This document shows, in pieces, positions 1-7,237 of a DNA stretch of 51,166 bases (its first letter is position 1; each line of letters opens with the position of its first letter). Location: positions 1 through 51,166 of the forward strand of contig PNJV01000013.1 in NCBI GenBank assembly GCA_013822085.1, written 5' to 3'. This stretch comes from Isosphaera sp. (GTDB taxonomy: Bacteria; Planctomycetota; Phycisphaerae; Phycisphaerales; UBA1924). The notes beneath the pieces were generated by a model. The model did not search any database, was not told where the DNA came from, and saw only the letters and a list, made by a program, of their open reading frames with translations. Both the position numbers and the translations under genes were made by a program.

Positions 1-101
1 CCGCGGCGCCGGCCCCACAATCGCCCTGAGATACCGGTGTCAGCGCCGCCGGCATGCGCCCGCCGGCGCCATTGTCCGCGAAGGCGGCCGCTGCTGAGCC
101 C

Positions 102-1319
102 TCAGGCCGTGATGGCGGCCAGCGGGTCGGCGTCGCGCGCCGAGACGCGGACATCGACCCCCGGCAGCATGGGCCTGAGCCGCTCGGCCAGGGCGGGCAT
201 GAAGCCGCGCTCGGTGTTGGTGTGGCCGGCCAGGATCAGGTGCAGGCCCGCGGCGGTCATGGCCATCACGTCGTGGTGGCGCATCTCGCCGGTGACGAAC
301 GCCTGGCAACCGTCGGCCAGCGCGGCCTCGGCCAGCTCGCCCCCCGAGCCGGGGCAGACCCCGATCACCGAGACGCGCCCCGTCACGCCCGGGGCTGAGG
401 CGCGGGCCAGGTGCACCACCCCGAGCCCAAGCCGCCGACGGACCCTGCCGGCCAGCTCCTCGATCTGGACGGGCCGGTCGAGCATGAGCCGGCGGCCCGC
501 GCCGGTGGTGCGCTCGGGCTTGGGCAGGAGCGTCACCACGTCGATGGCCGGCTCCTGGTACGGGTGGAAGCGCCGCAGCGTCTGGAGCGCAATGGGCAGG
601 GCCTTGAGCGAGCAGACCATCTCCAGGCGGACCTCGGCCACGCGTTCGAGCTGGCCTGAGCGGCCCGCGGCGGGGGCGGTCCCGGGGTTGCCAAAGAACG
701 TGCCGGTGCCGGCCGAAGTAAACGAGCAGGCCTCGTAGTCGCCGATGCGTCCGGCCCCGGCGCTGGCCAATGCCAGGCGCGCCTCGTCGGCGTTGGCCTC
801 TGGGAGGAAGGTCACCAGCTTGACCTGCTCGGTGGCGGGCTGCACCTGGGCGGGGCGCAGGGCCCGGCGGTCGCTGCCGGCGCGGCTGGGGCGGCTGGGG
901 GTGGTGGGGGTGGTCGGCTGCGCCAGAGACTCGTCGAGCACGGTGTCGGCGAGCCAATCGGCCAGGCCGTCGCCCGCCGCGTCCAGGGCGGTGTGGGGCG
1001 TATAGACGGCGCAGCGCGCAGCCCCGAGCCGCACCAAGCGCCGCCCCAGGGCCGACTGGTCCGAGACCCGCTTGACGGGCGCGAAGATCGGCGGGTGATA
1101 GACCACCAGCGCCGCGGCCCGGGCCGCGACCGCCTCGTCCACCACCGCGTCGCTCAGATCGATGGTCAGGATCACCGGGCCGTCCAGGGCGCGCTCTGAG
1201 GAGCCCAGGAGCAGCCCGACGTTGTCCCAGGGCTCGGCAAGCCGCTCGGGCGCGATCAGGTCCATGGCGCGGGCCAAGTCGGCGACGGTCTGCTGCTGGC
1301 TGAGCCGTGACCCCTGCAC
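102..1319 (-). CDS. Nif3-like dinuclear metal centre protein (YqfO type)
   Basis: This 405-aa protein belongs to the Nif3/YbgI family, whose hexameric toroids bind two metal ions per subunit; the cellular role is not settled. The N-terminal half has WDNVGLLLG (about 31-39), YHPPIF with H75, and YTPHTALD with H109 and D113. The C-terminal half has AGHTNTERG, which supplies the last His and Glu ligands. Between them lies a PII-like insert (about 165-270, containing RRFHPYQEPAIDVV), as in the longer YqfO subtype. The first metal motif is YH rather than the HH of E. coli YbgI. The start is GTG at 1319, chosen because a TACCAT box ends 6 nt upstream. ispE lies 51 bp upstream on the same strand. 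Confidence 0.92.
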   Translation of the reverse strand: MQGSRLSQQQTVADLARAMDLIAPERLAEPWDNVGLLLGSSERALDGPVILTIDLSDAVVDEAVAARAAALVVYHPPIFAPVKRVSDQSALGRRLVRLGAARCAVYTPHTALDAAGDGLADWLADTVLDESLAQPTTPTTPSRPSRAGSDRRALRPAQVQPATEQVKLVTFLPEANADEARLALASAGAGRIGDYEACSFTSAGTGTFFGNPGTAPAAGRSGQLERVAEVRLEMVCSLKALPIALQTLRRFHPYQEPAIDVVTLLPKPERTTGAGRRLMLDRPVQIEELAGRVRRRLGLGVVHLARASAPGVTGRVSVIGVCPGSGGELAEAALADGCQAFVTGEMRHHDVMAMTAAGLHLILAGHTNTERGFMPALAERLRPMLPGVDVRVSARDADPLAAITA

Positions 1320-1325
1320 GCGGGC

Positions 1326-1331
1326 ATGGTA
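1326..1331 (-). promoter_or_regulatory. -10-like box TACCAT for nif3-like gene
   Basis: TACCAT on the minus strand ends 6 nt before the GTG start. No purine-rich ribosome site fits in between, so a leaderless transcript is likely (inference). Confidence 0.5.
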
Positions 1332-1370
1332 CCGCGCCTGGCCCTGCTTTGTGGCGGCATGCGGGCGCGG

Positions 1371-2297
1371 CTAGGGCGCGCCGGGCTCGGCGAGTTCCAC
1401 CGCGAGCACCGCCGCGTCGCCGTGCGCCCCGGCCAACGCGGAGCGGACCTGCCCCTGAGCGGCGTGGGGGCAGATCACGGTGCTGCCCGAGCCGGTGACC
1501 ATGGCAAGCACGCCCGCGCCGCGCAGGGCCGCCAGCAGGGCCCCCAGCTGCGGGCGCACGGCGCAGGCGGGGGCCTCCAGGTCGTTGAACAGGCCCCGGT
1601 CCGGCAGGCGCCCGGCCCGGCGCGAGCCGCCGGCCAGGGCCCGCACCCGGTCGGCGTCGGCGTGCCCGCCCGGCTGGCCACGGCCGGCGTCCAGGGCGCG
1701 GTAGACCTCGCCCGTCGGGCAGCCAAAGGGCGGCAGGACCAGGCACATCTGACCGGGCAGGTGCTCCAGCCGCTCGACGGCCTCGCCGAGCCCTCCGACC
1801 AGGGCCGGACGCGGCGGGCGGTGCGGCCCGTCGAGAAAGAACGGGACGTCGCTGCCCAGGCGCAGGCCCAGCGCCGCCAGATCGCCTGACCCCAGGCCCA
1901 GCTCGAAGGCCGCGTCCAGGGCCAGCAAGGCCGCGGCGGCGTCGGCCGAGCCCCCGCCCAGGCCGCCCCCGACGGGGACGCGCTTGCGGACGCTGACGCG
2001 GGCGGGCAGGGAGCGTGGGCGCTGGGCGCAGGCCAGCTCGAGCAGCCGGTGGGCGCGGACGGCCAGGTCGCGCTCGAGGGGCCAATCGATCGGCGAGGGG
2101 CGCGGCGCGTCGTCGGCCCAGGCCAGGTCGTAGCTGGACTGGGCGCCGGCGGGCAGGGGCTCGACGCGCACGGTGTCGTGCAGCGTGATCGGGGCCATCC
2201 AGCTGGCGATGGGGTGGTAGCCGTCGGGGGGCACGGGGGCGCCGACCGACAGGGCCAGGTTCACCTTGGCGTGCGCCTCGAGCGTGACGGTGGGCAC
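1371..2297 (-). CDS. ispE: 4-diphosphocytidyl-2-C-methyl-D-erythritol kinase
   Basis: IspE is the GHMP-family kinase of the MEP isoprenoid pathway; it phosphorylates CDP-methylerythritol on its 2-hydroxyl using ATP. The 308-aa protein shows the N-terminal AKVNLAL with the conserved Lys (K11), the GHMP ATP loop PVGGGLGGGSADAAA (about 108-122), LGSDVPFF with the catalytic Asp (D150), and the C-terminal motif VTGSGSTVI. Length is close to the family norm of 280-310. The start is GTG at 2297, six nt after a TAGCAT box. It is divergent from the ROK kinase gene, with only 67 bp between the two starts. The nif3-like gene follows on the same strand and has its own -10-like box. Confidence 0.95.
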   Translation of the reverse strand: MPTVTLEAHAKVNLALSVGAPVPPDGYHPIASWMAPITLHDTVRVEPLPAGAQSSYDLAWADDAPRPSPIDWPLERDLAVRAHRLLELACAQRPRSLPARVSVRKRVPVGGGLGGGSADAAAALLALDAAFELGLGSGDLAALGLRLGSDVPFFLDGPHRPPRPALVGGLGEAVERLEHLPGQMCLVLPPFGCPTGEVYRALDAGRGQPGGHADADRVRALAGGSRRAGRLPDRGLFNDLEAPACAVRPQLGALLAALRGAGVLAMVTGSGSTVICPHAAQGQVRSALAGAHGDAAVLAVELAEPGAP

Positions 2298-2303
2298 GGG
2301 GCG

Positions 2304-2309
2304 ATGCTA
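2304..2309 (-). promoter_or_regulatory. -10-like box TAGCAT for ispE
   Basis: TAGCAT ends 6 nt before the GTG of ispE. The same TAGCAT plus CGCCCC context occurs before purE. No ribosome site is visible. Confidence 0.55.
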
Positions 2310-2350
2310 CGCCCGGGCCGTGGCCCCGCCGCGGCAAGGCGTGCGCGGGG

Positions 2351-2356
2351 TATCCT
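2351..2356 (+). promoter_or_regulatory. -10-like box TATCCT for ROK kinase
   Basis: TATCCT followed by 8 nt and then the ATG. It lies back to back with the ispE box, 41 bp away on the other strand. Confidence 0.55.
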
Positions 2357-2364
2357 CGCCGATC

Positions 2365-3411
2365 ATGCCAAGCCCCAAGCTCTTTGCGGGTGTCGATCTG
2401 GGCGGGACGAACATGCAGGTCGGGGTCGTCGACGCCGACGGCGCGGTGCTGGCGCGGGCCAAGAAGAAGACCCGCGCCGAGGAGGGCGCTGCGCGGGTGA
2501 TCCAGCGCATCGTCGACGGGGTGCACGAGGCGTGCGTGCACGCGGGGGTCTCGCCGGCGGCGCTGGGGGGCGTCGGGGTCGGGGCGCCGGGTGCGATCGA
2601 CATCGCCACCGGGACCGTCCGCGTGGCGCCCAACCTGCGCTGGACCGACGTCCCGCTGGGCAAGACGCTCGGGCGCAAGCTCGCCAAGCCCGTCTATGTC
2701 GACAACGACGTGCGCAGCGCCATCGTCGGCGAGCACCGCCACGGCGCGGGCAGGGGCGCCACCGAGCTCTTCGGGCTCTGGATCGGGACGGGCATCGGGG
2801 GCGGGATCGTCCTGCGCAACCACATCTACACGGGGCACTTTGGCGCCGCGGGCGAGGTGGGCCACACCACGCTCTTCCCCTTTGCGCCTCCGGGCTCGCG
2901 CTCGCTCGAGCACACCTGCTCGCGCACCGCCATCGCCGACCGGCTCGTGCGGCTGATCCGCGCGGGCAACCCCTCGCTGATCACCGAGCTGACCGCCGGC
3001 GACCTCTCGGAGATCAAGGCCCGCGTCATCGCCACCGCCTTCACGCGCGGCGACAAGCTGACCAAGCAGGTGATCGAGAACGCCGCCTTGTGCCTGGGCG
3101 TGGGGCTGGCCTCGGTGGTCACGCTGCTCTCGGTGCAGCGCATCGTCCTGGGCGGCGGGCTGACCGAGGCCATGGGCGAGAGCCTCGTGGCCCTGGTGCG
3201 CGAGGCCGTCCGCGCCCACGCCTTCCCAGACGCCTGCAAACGCGTCGAGGTCGTGGCCACCAAGCTCGAGGCCGACGCCGGCGTGATCGGGGCTGCCTCG
3301 CTGGCCCGGGAGCACCTCAAGCCCGGCGGGCACAGGCCCGCGGCCCACAAGCAGGGACAGGCCAAGCCGGCCAAGGCCAAGCCAGCTGCGACGGCCAAGA
3401 CCAGACCTTGA
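2365..3411 (+). CDS. ROK-family sugar kinase (glucokinase-like)
   Basis: This 348-aa protein is a ROK-family kinase, probably phosphorylating glucose or a related hexose. It has the phosphate-1 motif DLGGTN (11-16), VGVGAPG (about 71-77), the catalytic Asp in VDNDV (D115), and the phosphate-2 loop GTGIGGGI. The usual ROK zinc motif (GHxxxxxxxxxCxCGxxGCxE) is not intact: GEVGH is present, but the segment after it keeps only one Cys (EHTCSR). It therefore probably does not hold the structural zinc, and substrate cannot be assigned. The tail (from about 310) is Lys/Ala/Pro-rich. The ATG at 2365 fits both the DLGGTN spacing and the upstream TATCCT. A glycogen debranching gene follows on the same strand, which suits glucose handling. 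Confidence 0.88.
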   Translation: MPSPKLFAGVDLGGTNMQVGVVDADGAVLARAKKKTRAEEGAARVIQRIVDGVHEACVHAGVSPAALGGVGVGAPGAIDIATGTVRVAPNLRWTDVPLGKTLGRKLAKPVYVDNDVRSAIVGEHRHGAGRGATELFGLWIGTGIGGGIVLRNHIYTGHFGAAGEVGHTTLFPFAPPGSRSLEHTCSRTAIADRLVRLIRAGNPSLITELTAGDLSEIKARVIATAFTRGDKLTKQVIENAALCLGVGLASVVTLLSVQRIVLGGGLTEAMGESLVALVREAVRAHAFPDACKRVEVVATKLEADAGVIGAASLAREHLKPGGHRPAAHKQGQAKPAKAKPAATAKTRP

Positions 3412-3421
3412 CCGATCGGTC
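3410..3421. promoter_or_regulatory. 12-bp perfect palindrome GACCGATCGGTC
   Basis: The palindrome overlaps the stop codon of the ROK gene and lies about 165 bp before the debranching-enzyme start. It resembles the cores of many TetR-family operators. No TetR-type regulator is encoded in the window, so a function is speculative. Confidence 0.3.
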
Positions 3422-3547
3422 GGTTCAGATTGATACCCTGTTTGTGGGATCGGGTTTGGCGCCATATTGAGCCAATCGACCACGCATTCTTGCGGGTTTA
3501 TGCTCCCCGTCTCGACCTGCTCACCCCTCAAATCGCGTGTGAGTTTC

Positions 3548-3553
3548 TATCAT
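3548..3553 (+). promoter_or_regulatory. Possible -10 box TATCAT for debranching enzyme
   Basis: TATCAT lies 32 nt before the ATG in a locally AT-richer stretch (3412-3585). It would give a short leader, unlike the leaderless genes around it. No clear -35 is visible. Confidence 0.35.
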
Positions 3554-3585
3554 TCTGCGTCACGCACTGACCGTCCGAGAACTCC

Positions 3586-5991
3586 ATGCCTTATCAACCG
3601 CAGTCCAGTAACCCTTCCACACCAGCCCCCACGAGCCCCAGATCGGCAGGCCCAGCGGGCCCCAGCGGGCCGGCGATGGGCGCCGCGGCGCAGCCCCCTG
3701 TTCAGGTGCCCGCCAGCGCCGCTGACAAGGCCGGGCCGCGAGCCGGCGCGGGGGGGCCATCTCGGCAGGGGCTGGTCCCGGTGTACACGCTCGAGGGCAA
3801 GGGGGTCGAGGAGCTGACGCGCAACGAGTGGCTGCTGACCAACGGGCTGGGCGGCTTTGCGATGGGGACGGCCTCGGGCGTGATGACCAGGCGGTACCAC
3901 TCGCTGCTGTGCCCGGCCATGAGCCCGCCGGGGCGCCGGGTGGTGGCGCTGTCGACGGTCCAGCTGGCGCTGATCACCGACCCGGGGACGCCGACGGAGT
4001 CGGCCCACGACCTGAGCTGCTACTGGTTCCGGCCTGGGCAGCACCACCCGCGCGGCGACCGCGCGCTGGAGCGGTTCGACAAGGGCAGCACGTGCCGGTG
4101 GCAGTACCGCGTCGGCCAGGGCGAGGGATCGGTCGAGGTGGTTGCCGAGCTGGCCCTGGAGCGCGGGGCCAACCGGGGTGCGATGCGGTACTCGGTGAGC
4201 GGCGACGGCCGGCGGGTGCGGCTGGTGATGCGGCCGCTGGTGGCGCTGCGGGACTTCCACTCGCTGATCCTGCGCGACACGGCCCGCGACTGGTTCGTGA
4301 CCGACTCGGCGGCCAGCTCGGCGGCGGTGCGGTCGCCGGCGGGCGCGCTGCACATGCGTGTGGACCCGTCGGGGGCGTTTGCGCGCGACGAGCAGTGGTG
4401 GTACAACTTCCAGTACGAGATCGAGCGCGACCGCGGGTACGACTACCTCGAGGACCTCTTCTCGCCGGGTGTGTTCAGCGCGGATCTGACCGCCGGGGCC
4501 GGGGCCAGGGCCGGGGCCGGGGCCGGGGGTGGGGGTGGGGGTGGGGGCGAGGGGGGCCAGGTGACGCTGACCTTCGGGATCGAGCCGGGGCCGGGTCTGG
4601 ACGTTCCCGCGGCCCGGCACGCGCGCCAGCGCCGGCTCGAGGCGCTGATCCACTCGACGCTCGAGTCGCTCCCGCCGCAGGCGGCCAAGGAGCCCGAGCT
4701 GCCGGCGTTGATCGCCGCCTCGGACGAGTACGTCGTGCGCCGTGGCGAGCCGAGCCTGCGGGGCGCCACAGCGCGGGGCAACGGCTCGGGCGCGGCCCAG
4801 GGCGGGCCCGGCAGCGGCGGCGGACCGGGGGCGGGCCTGGACCGGGCCTCGGTGATCGCCGGGTACCCGTGGTTTAGCGACTGGGGGCGCGACGCGATGA
4901 TCTCGCTGCCCGGGCTGATGCTGATCACGGGCCGGCACGCCGAGGCGCTCAACGTGCTGCGCTGCTTCGGCGGGGCCATCAACCAGGGCCTGATCCCGAA
5001 CCTCTTCGACGACACGACGGGCACGGCGCACTACAACACTGTGGACGCGTCGCTGTGGTTCATCCACGCCGCGTGCGTGTACCGGGCGACGGCGGACGAC
5101 CCGCAGACGTTCGAGCGCGACCTGCTGCCGGTGTGCCAGGAGGTGATCGAGCACTACACGCGCGGGACGCACTTTGGCATCCGCGTGGACCCCGCCGACG
5201 GCCTGATCGCCGCGGGGGACGCCTCGCTGCAGCTGACGTGGATGGACGCCAAGCGCGACGGGGTGACGTTCACGCCGCGGCACGGCAAGGCGGTGGAGAT
5301 CAACGCGCTGTGGCACCACGCGCTGGGCTCGCTGGTCGAGGCGCTGCGGCAGGGCAAGCCGCGCCAGGCGGCGCAGCTGGAGGAGCGCCGGGCGCGGGTG
5401 GGGGACTCGTTCCGCGAGCGCTTCTGGAACCCGGGGGCCGGGTGCCTCTACGACGCGCTGACGCCGGGCGCCGGCGGGGCCGAGACGCCGCAGGCCGAGG
5501 TGCGACCCAACCAGATCTTCGCCGCGTCGCTGCGGTTCTCGCCGCTGACGCCGGAGCAGCGCCTCGGGGTGGTCGGGGCGGTGCGGCGCGTGCTGCTCAC
5601 GCCGCACGCGGTGCGGACGCTGGACCCGGCCGACTCCCGCTTCCGCCCGCGGTACGAGGGGCGGATGTTCGATCGGGACGCGGCGTATCACAACGGCACG
5701 GCCTGGCCGTGGCTGCTCGGGCCGCTGGCCGAGGGCGTGCTGCGCGTGGGGGACTTCTCGCTGCGGGCCTGCGCCGAGGCGCGGGCGATCCTTGGGCCGA
5801 CGCTCGCCTCGCTGCGCAGCGGGTGCCTCGGGCAGCTGCCCGAGGTGTACGACGGCGAGGACACGCCCGAGCGGCCCCAGCGTGCCGGCGGGGCCGCTGC
5901 GCAGGCGTGGTCCGTGGCCGAGTGCCTGCGGGCGCTGGTGATGATCCTGCGTGCCGAGAGCGGGCAGACGGACTCGGCGCCCCGCGCGTAA
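3586..5991 (+). CDS. Glycogen debranching enzyme (amylo-alpha-1,6-glucosidase)
   Basis: This 801-aa protein resembles bacterial and archaeal glycogen debranching enzymes, which remove alpha-1,6 branches from glycogen or maltodextrins. After a Pro/Ala-rich leader (1-65), the N-terminal domain opens with NEWLLTNGLGGFAMGT. The C-terminal (alpha/alpha)6-type catalytic domain (about 425-790) contains WFSDWGRDAMISLPG, NTVDASLWF, TWMDAK, HNGTAWPWLLGP and LPEVYDGE, which include the expected acidic residues. Two low-complexity inserts interrupt it: an Ala/Gly then poly-Gly run at about 302-325, and another near 400-420. The ATG at 3586 has only a weak ribosome site (GAG). It follows the ROK kinase gene, suggesting glycogen breakdown feeding a glucokinase. 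Confidence 0.9.
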   Translation: MPYQPQSSNPSTPAPTSPRSAGPAGPSGPAMGAAAQPPVQVPASAADKAGPRAGAGGPSRQGLVPVYTLEGKGVEELTRNEWLLTNGLGGFAMGTASGVMTRRYHSLLCPAMSPPGRRVVALSTVQLALITDPGTPTESAHDLSCYWFRPGQHHPRGDRALERFDKGSTCRWQYRVGQGEGSVEVVAELALERGANRGAMRYSVSGDGRRVRLVMRPLVALRDFHSLILRDTARDWFVTDSAASSAAVRSPAGALHMRVDPSGAFARDEQWWYNFQYEIERDRGYDYLEDLFSPGVFSADLTAGAGARAGAGAGGGGGGGGEGGQVTLTFGIEPGPGLDVPAARHARQRRLEALIHSTLESLPPQAAKEPELPALIAASDEYVVRRGEPSLRGATARGNGSGAAQGGPGSGGGPGAGLDRASVIAGYPWFSDWGRDAMISLPGLMLITGRHAEALNVLRCFGGAINQGLIPNLFDDTTGTAHYNTVDASLWFIHAACVYRATADDPQTFERDLLPVCQEVIEHYTRGTHFGIRVDPADGLIAAGDASLQLTWMDAKRDGVTFTPRHGKAVEINALWHHALGSLVEALRQGKPRQAAQLEERRARVGDSFRERFWNPGAGCLYDALTPGAGGAETPQAEVRPNQIFAASLRFSPLTPEQRLGVVGAVRRVLLTPHAVRTLDPADSRFRPRYEGRMFDRDAAYHNGTAWPWLLGPLAEGVLRVGDFSLRACAEARAILGPTLASLRSGCLGQLPEVYDGEDTPERPQRAGGAAAQAWSVAECLRALVMILRAESGQTDSAPRA
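4491..4556 (+). repeat. G-tract repeat inside debranching enzyme
   Basis: Tandem GGGGCC-type hexamers run into three GGGGGT units and a final G6 tract. It codes an Ala/Gly then poly-Gly insert between the two enzyme domains. Confidence 0.85.
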
Positions 5992-6047
5992 CGGCGTGCG
6001 CCCGGCGGCGCCCAGAGCCCGGCGCCTGTGGGCGGGAGCGGCGCCGG

Positions 6048-6614
6048 TCAGTCGACTAGGCCCTTGACCTTGCCCGTTCGGCGGGCCAGGGCGTAGCGCT
6101 GGAGGGCGCCCTCGATGACCTCCAGGGCCCGCTGAGCGGGGATGATCTCGTCGACGGCCACCTCCTTGCCCTCGAGCTGCTTGTAGTCCTCGAAGAAACG
6201 CTTGAGCATCTTGAAGATGTGCTTGGGGAAGTCGCTGGCCAGCTTGAACTCGTTGTAGATCGGGTCCTCGCGCAGCACGGCGATGATCTTGTGGTCCGGC
6301 TGACCCTGGTCGATCATGGACATCATGCCCACGGCCCGGGCGTTGCAGATGGTCAGGGGCGGGATGCCCTCGGTGCAATAGACCAGGACGTCGAGCGGGT
6401 CGTCGTCCTCGGCCAGGGTCTGGGGGATGAAGCCGTAGTTGGCCGGGTAGTACACGGCCGAGGAGAGCACGCGGTCGAGCTTCATCAGGCCGGAGCCCTT
6501 GTCGAGCTCGAACTTCATGCTCGAGCCGCGCGGGATCTCGATGACGGCCTTGAAGTTCTCGGGCAGCTCGGCGCCGTCGATGGCCGGGGTGACGTCGTGC
6601 CAGGGGTGGACCAT
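6048..6614 (-). CDS. ppa: Family I inorganic pyrophosphatase
   Basis: A soluble Mg-dependent pyrophosphatase that hydrolyses PPi to two phosphates and so pulls biosynthetic reactions forward. The 188-aa protein carries the family signature around EDDDPLDVLVY (D70, D71, D72, D75), the N-terminal EIPRGSSMKFELDK, and YYPANYGFIP. Length is typical of the bacterial enzyme (about 175-190). The ATG at 6614 is preceded by GGAG 6 nt upstream, a good ribosome site. gcvH lies 87 bp upstream on the same strand, so the two may share a transcript. The 3' end is convergent with the debranching gene. Between them, 6009-6026 holds a GGCGCC inverted repeat without a T-tract. Confidence 0.96.
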   Translation of the reverse strand: MVHPWHDVTPAIDGAELPENFKAVIEIPRGSSMKFELDKGSGLMKLDRVLSSAVYYPANYGFIPQTLAEDDDPLDVLVYCTEGIPPLTICNARAVGMMSMIDQGQPDHKIIAVLREDPIYNEFKLASDFPKHIFKMLKRFFEDYKQLEGKEVAVDEIIPAQRALEVIEGALQRYALARRTGKVKGLVD

Positions 6615-6701
6615 GGCGGGCTCCGTGGGTGGCGCGGCGCCGGAGCGGGGCGCGCGGGCCGAGGTGGTGCCTGGGGCGCGGGCGCCGGCCCGGGGCCCCG
6701 C

Positions 6702-7085
6702 TCAGGCGGTGGGGTACTTGGCGTCGTAGTTGGCGGCGGTGTGGAGCTTGCTCAGGCCCGCCGCGGCGCCCGGGGCGCGGAGCTTGACCAGCCAGGCGCT
6801 GTAGGGATCGGCGTTGAGGCGCGAGGGGTCCTCGACCACGGCGGCGTTGGTCTCGACGATCTGCCCGGCGACGGCGGAGTAGACGTCGCTGGTGGTCTTG
6901 ACCGACTCGACCTCGCCCACGGGCTTGCCCGGCTCGACGGCCGTGCCCACGGGCCTGAGGCTGACGTAGGTGACGTCGGTCAGCGCGTTGACGGCGTACT
7001 TGGTCAGGCCGATGACGACCAGGTCGCCCTCGTGGCGGTGCCACTCGTGGGTGTCGGCGTAGGAGCGATCGGCGGGGCTGGGCAT
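6702..7085 (-). CDS. gcvH: Glycine cleavage system H protein
   Basis: GcvH is the lipoyl carrier of the glycine cleavage system and shuttles the aminomethyl group between the P, T and L proteins. The 127-aa protein has the expected Y-DTHEW start region and the lipoylation site ESVKTTSDVYS, with the modified Lys in the VKTT segment. I chose ATG at 7085, preceded by GGAG with a 9-nt gap; a longer reading frame upstream adds 37 residues without family similarity. gcvT, gcvP and lpd are not in the window. glyA, which makes the complementary glycine/serine conversion, is about 20 kb away. Confidence 0.95.
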   Translation of the reverse strand: MPSPADRSYADTHEWHRHEGDLVVIGLTKYAVNALTDVTYVSLRPVGTAVEPGKPVGEVESVKTTSDVYSAVAGQIVETNAAVVEDPSRLNADPYSAWLVKLRAPGAAAGLSKLHTAANYDAKYPTA

Positions 7086-7131
7086 GGGGTGGTCTCCGGG
7101 CGGCCGCGTGGCAAGTGGCGCGGCAGGCCCG

Positions 7132-7137
7132 ATGGTA
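7132..7137 (-). promoter_or_regulatory. Possible -10 box TACCAT for gcvH
   Basis: TACCAT on the minus strand lies 46 nt before the gcvH ATG. It would give a leader of about 40 nt carrying the GGAG ribosome site. Confidence 0.35.
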
Positions 7138-7167
7138 CCACTGAGGATCGCGCACCGCGGCGCGCCC

Positions 7168-7197
7168 GGTGACGCGCTGCGCGCGGCGCGCGTCACC
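7168..7197. promoter_or_regulatory. 10-bp perfect inverted repeat between gcvH and TIM-barrel gene
   Basis: Arms GGTGACGCGC and GCGCGTCACC are separated by a 10-nt spacer, between two divergent genes. The repeat lies upstream of both proposed -10 boxes, so it may be an operator for either or both. No regulator can be named. Confidence 0.4.
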
Positions 7198-7224
7198 CGC
7201 CGACCGCCCGTGCGTGGGGGCAGC

Positions 7225-7230
7225 TATCCT
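7225..7230 (+). promoter_or_regulatory. -10-like box TATCCT for TIM-barrel gene
   Basis: TATCCT ends 7 nt before the ATG at 7238, with no ribosome site between. It supports 7238 over the second ATG at 7250. Confidence 0.5.
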
Positions 7231-7237
7231 CGGGCTG

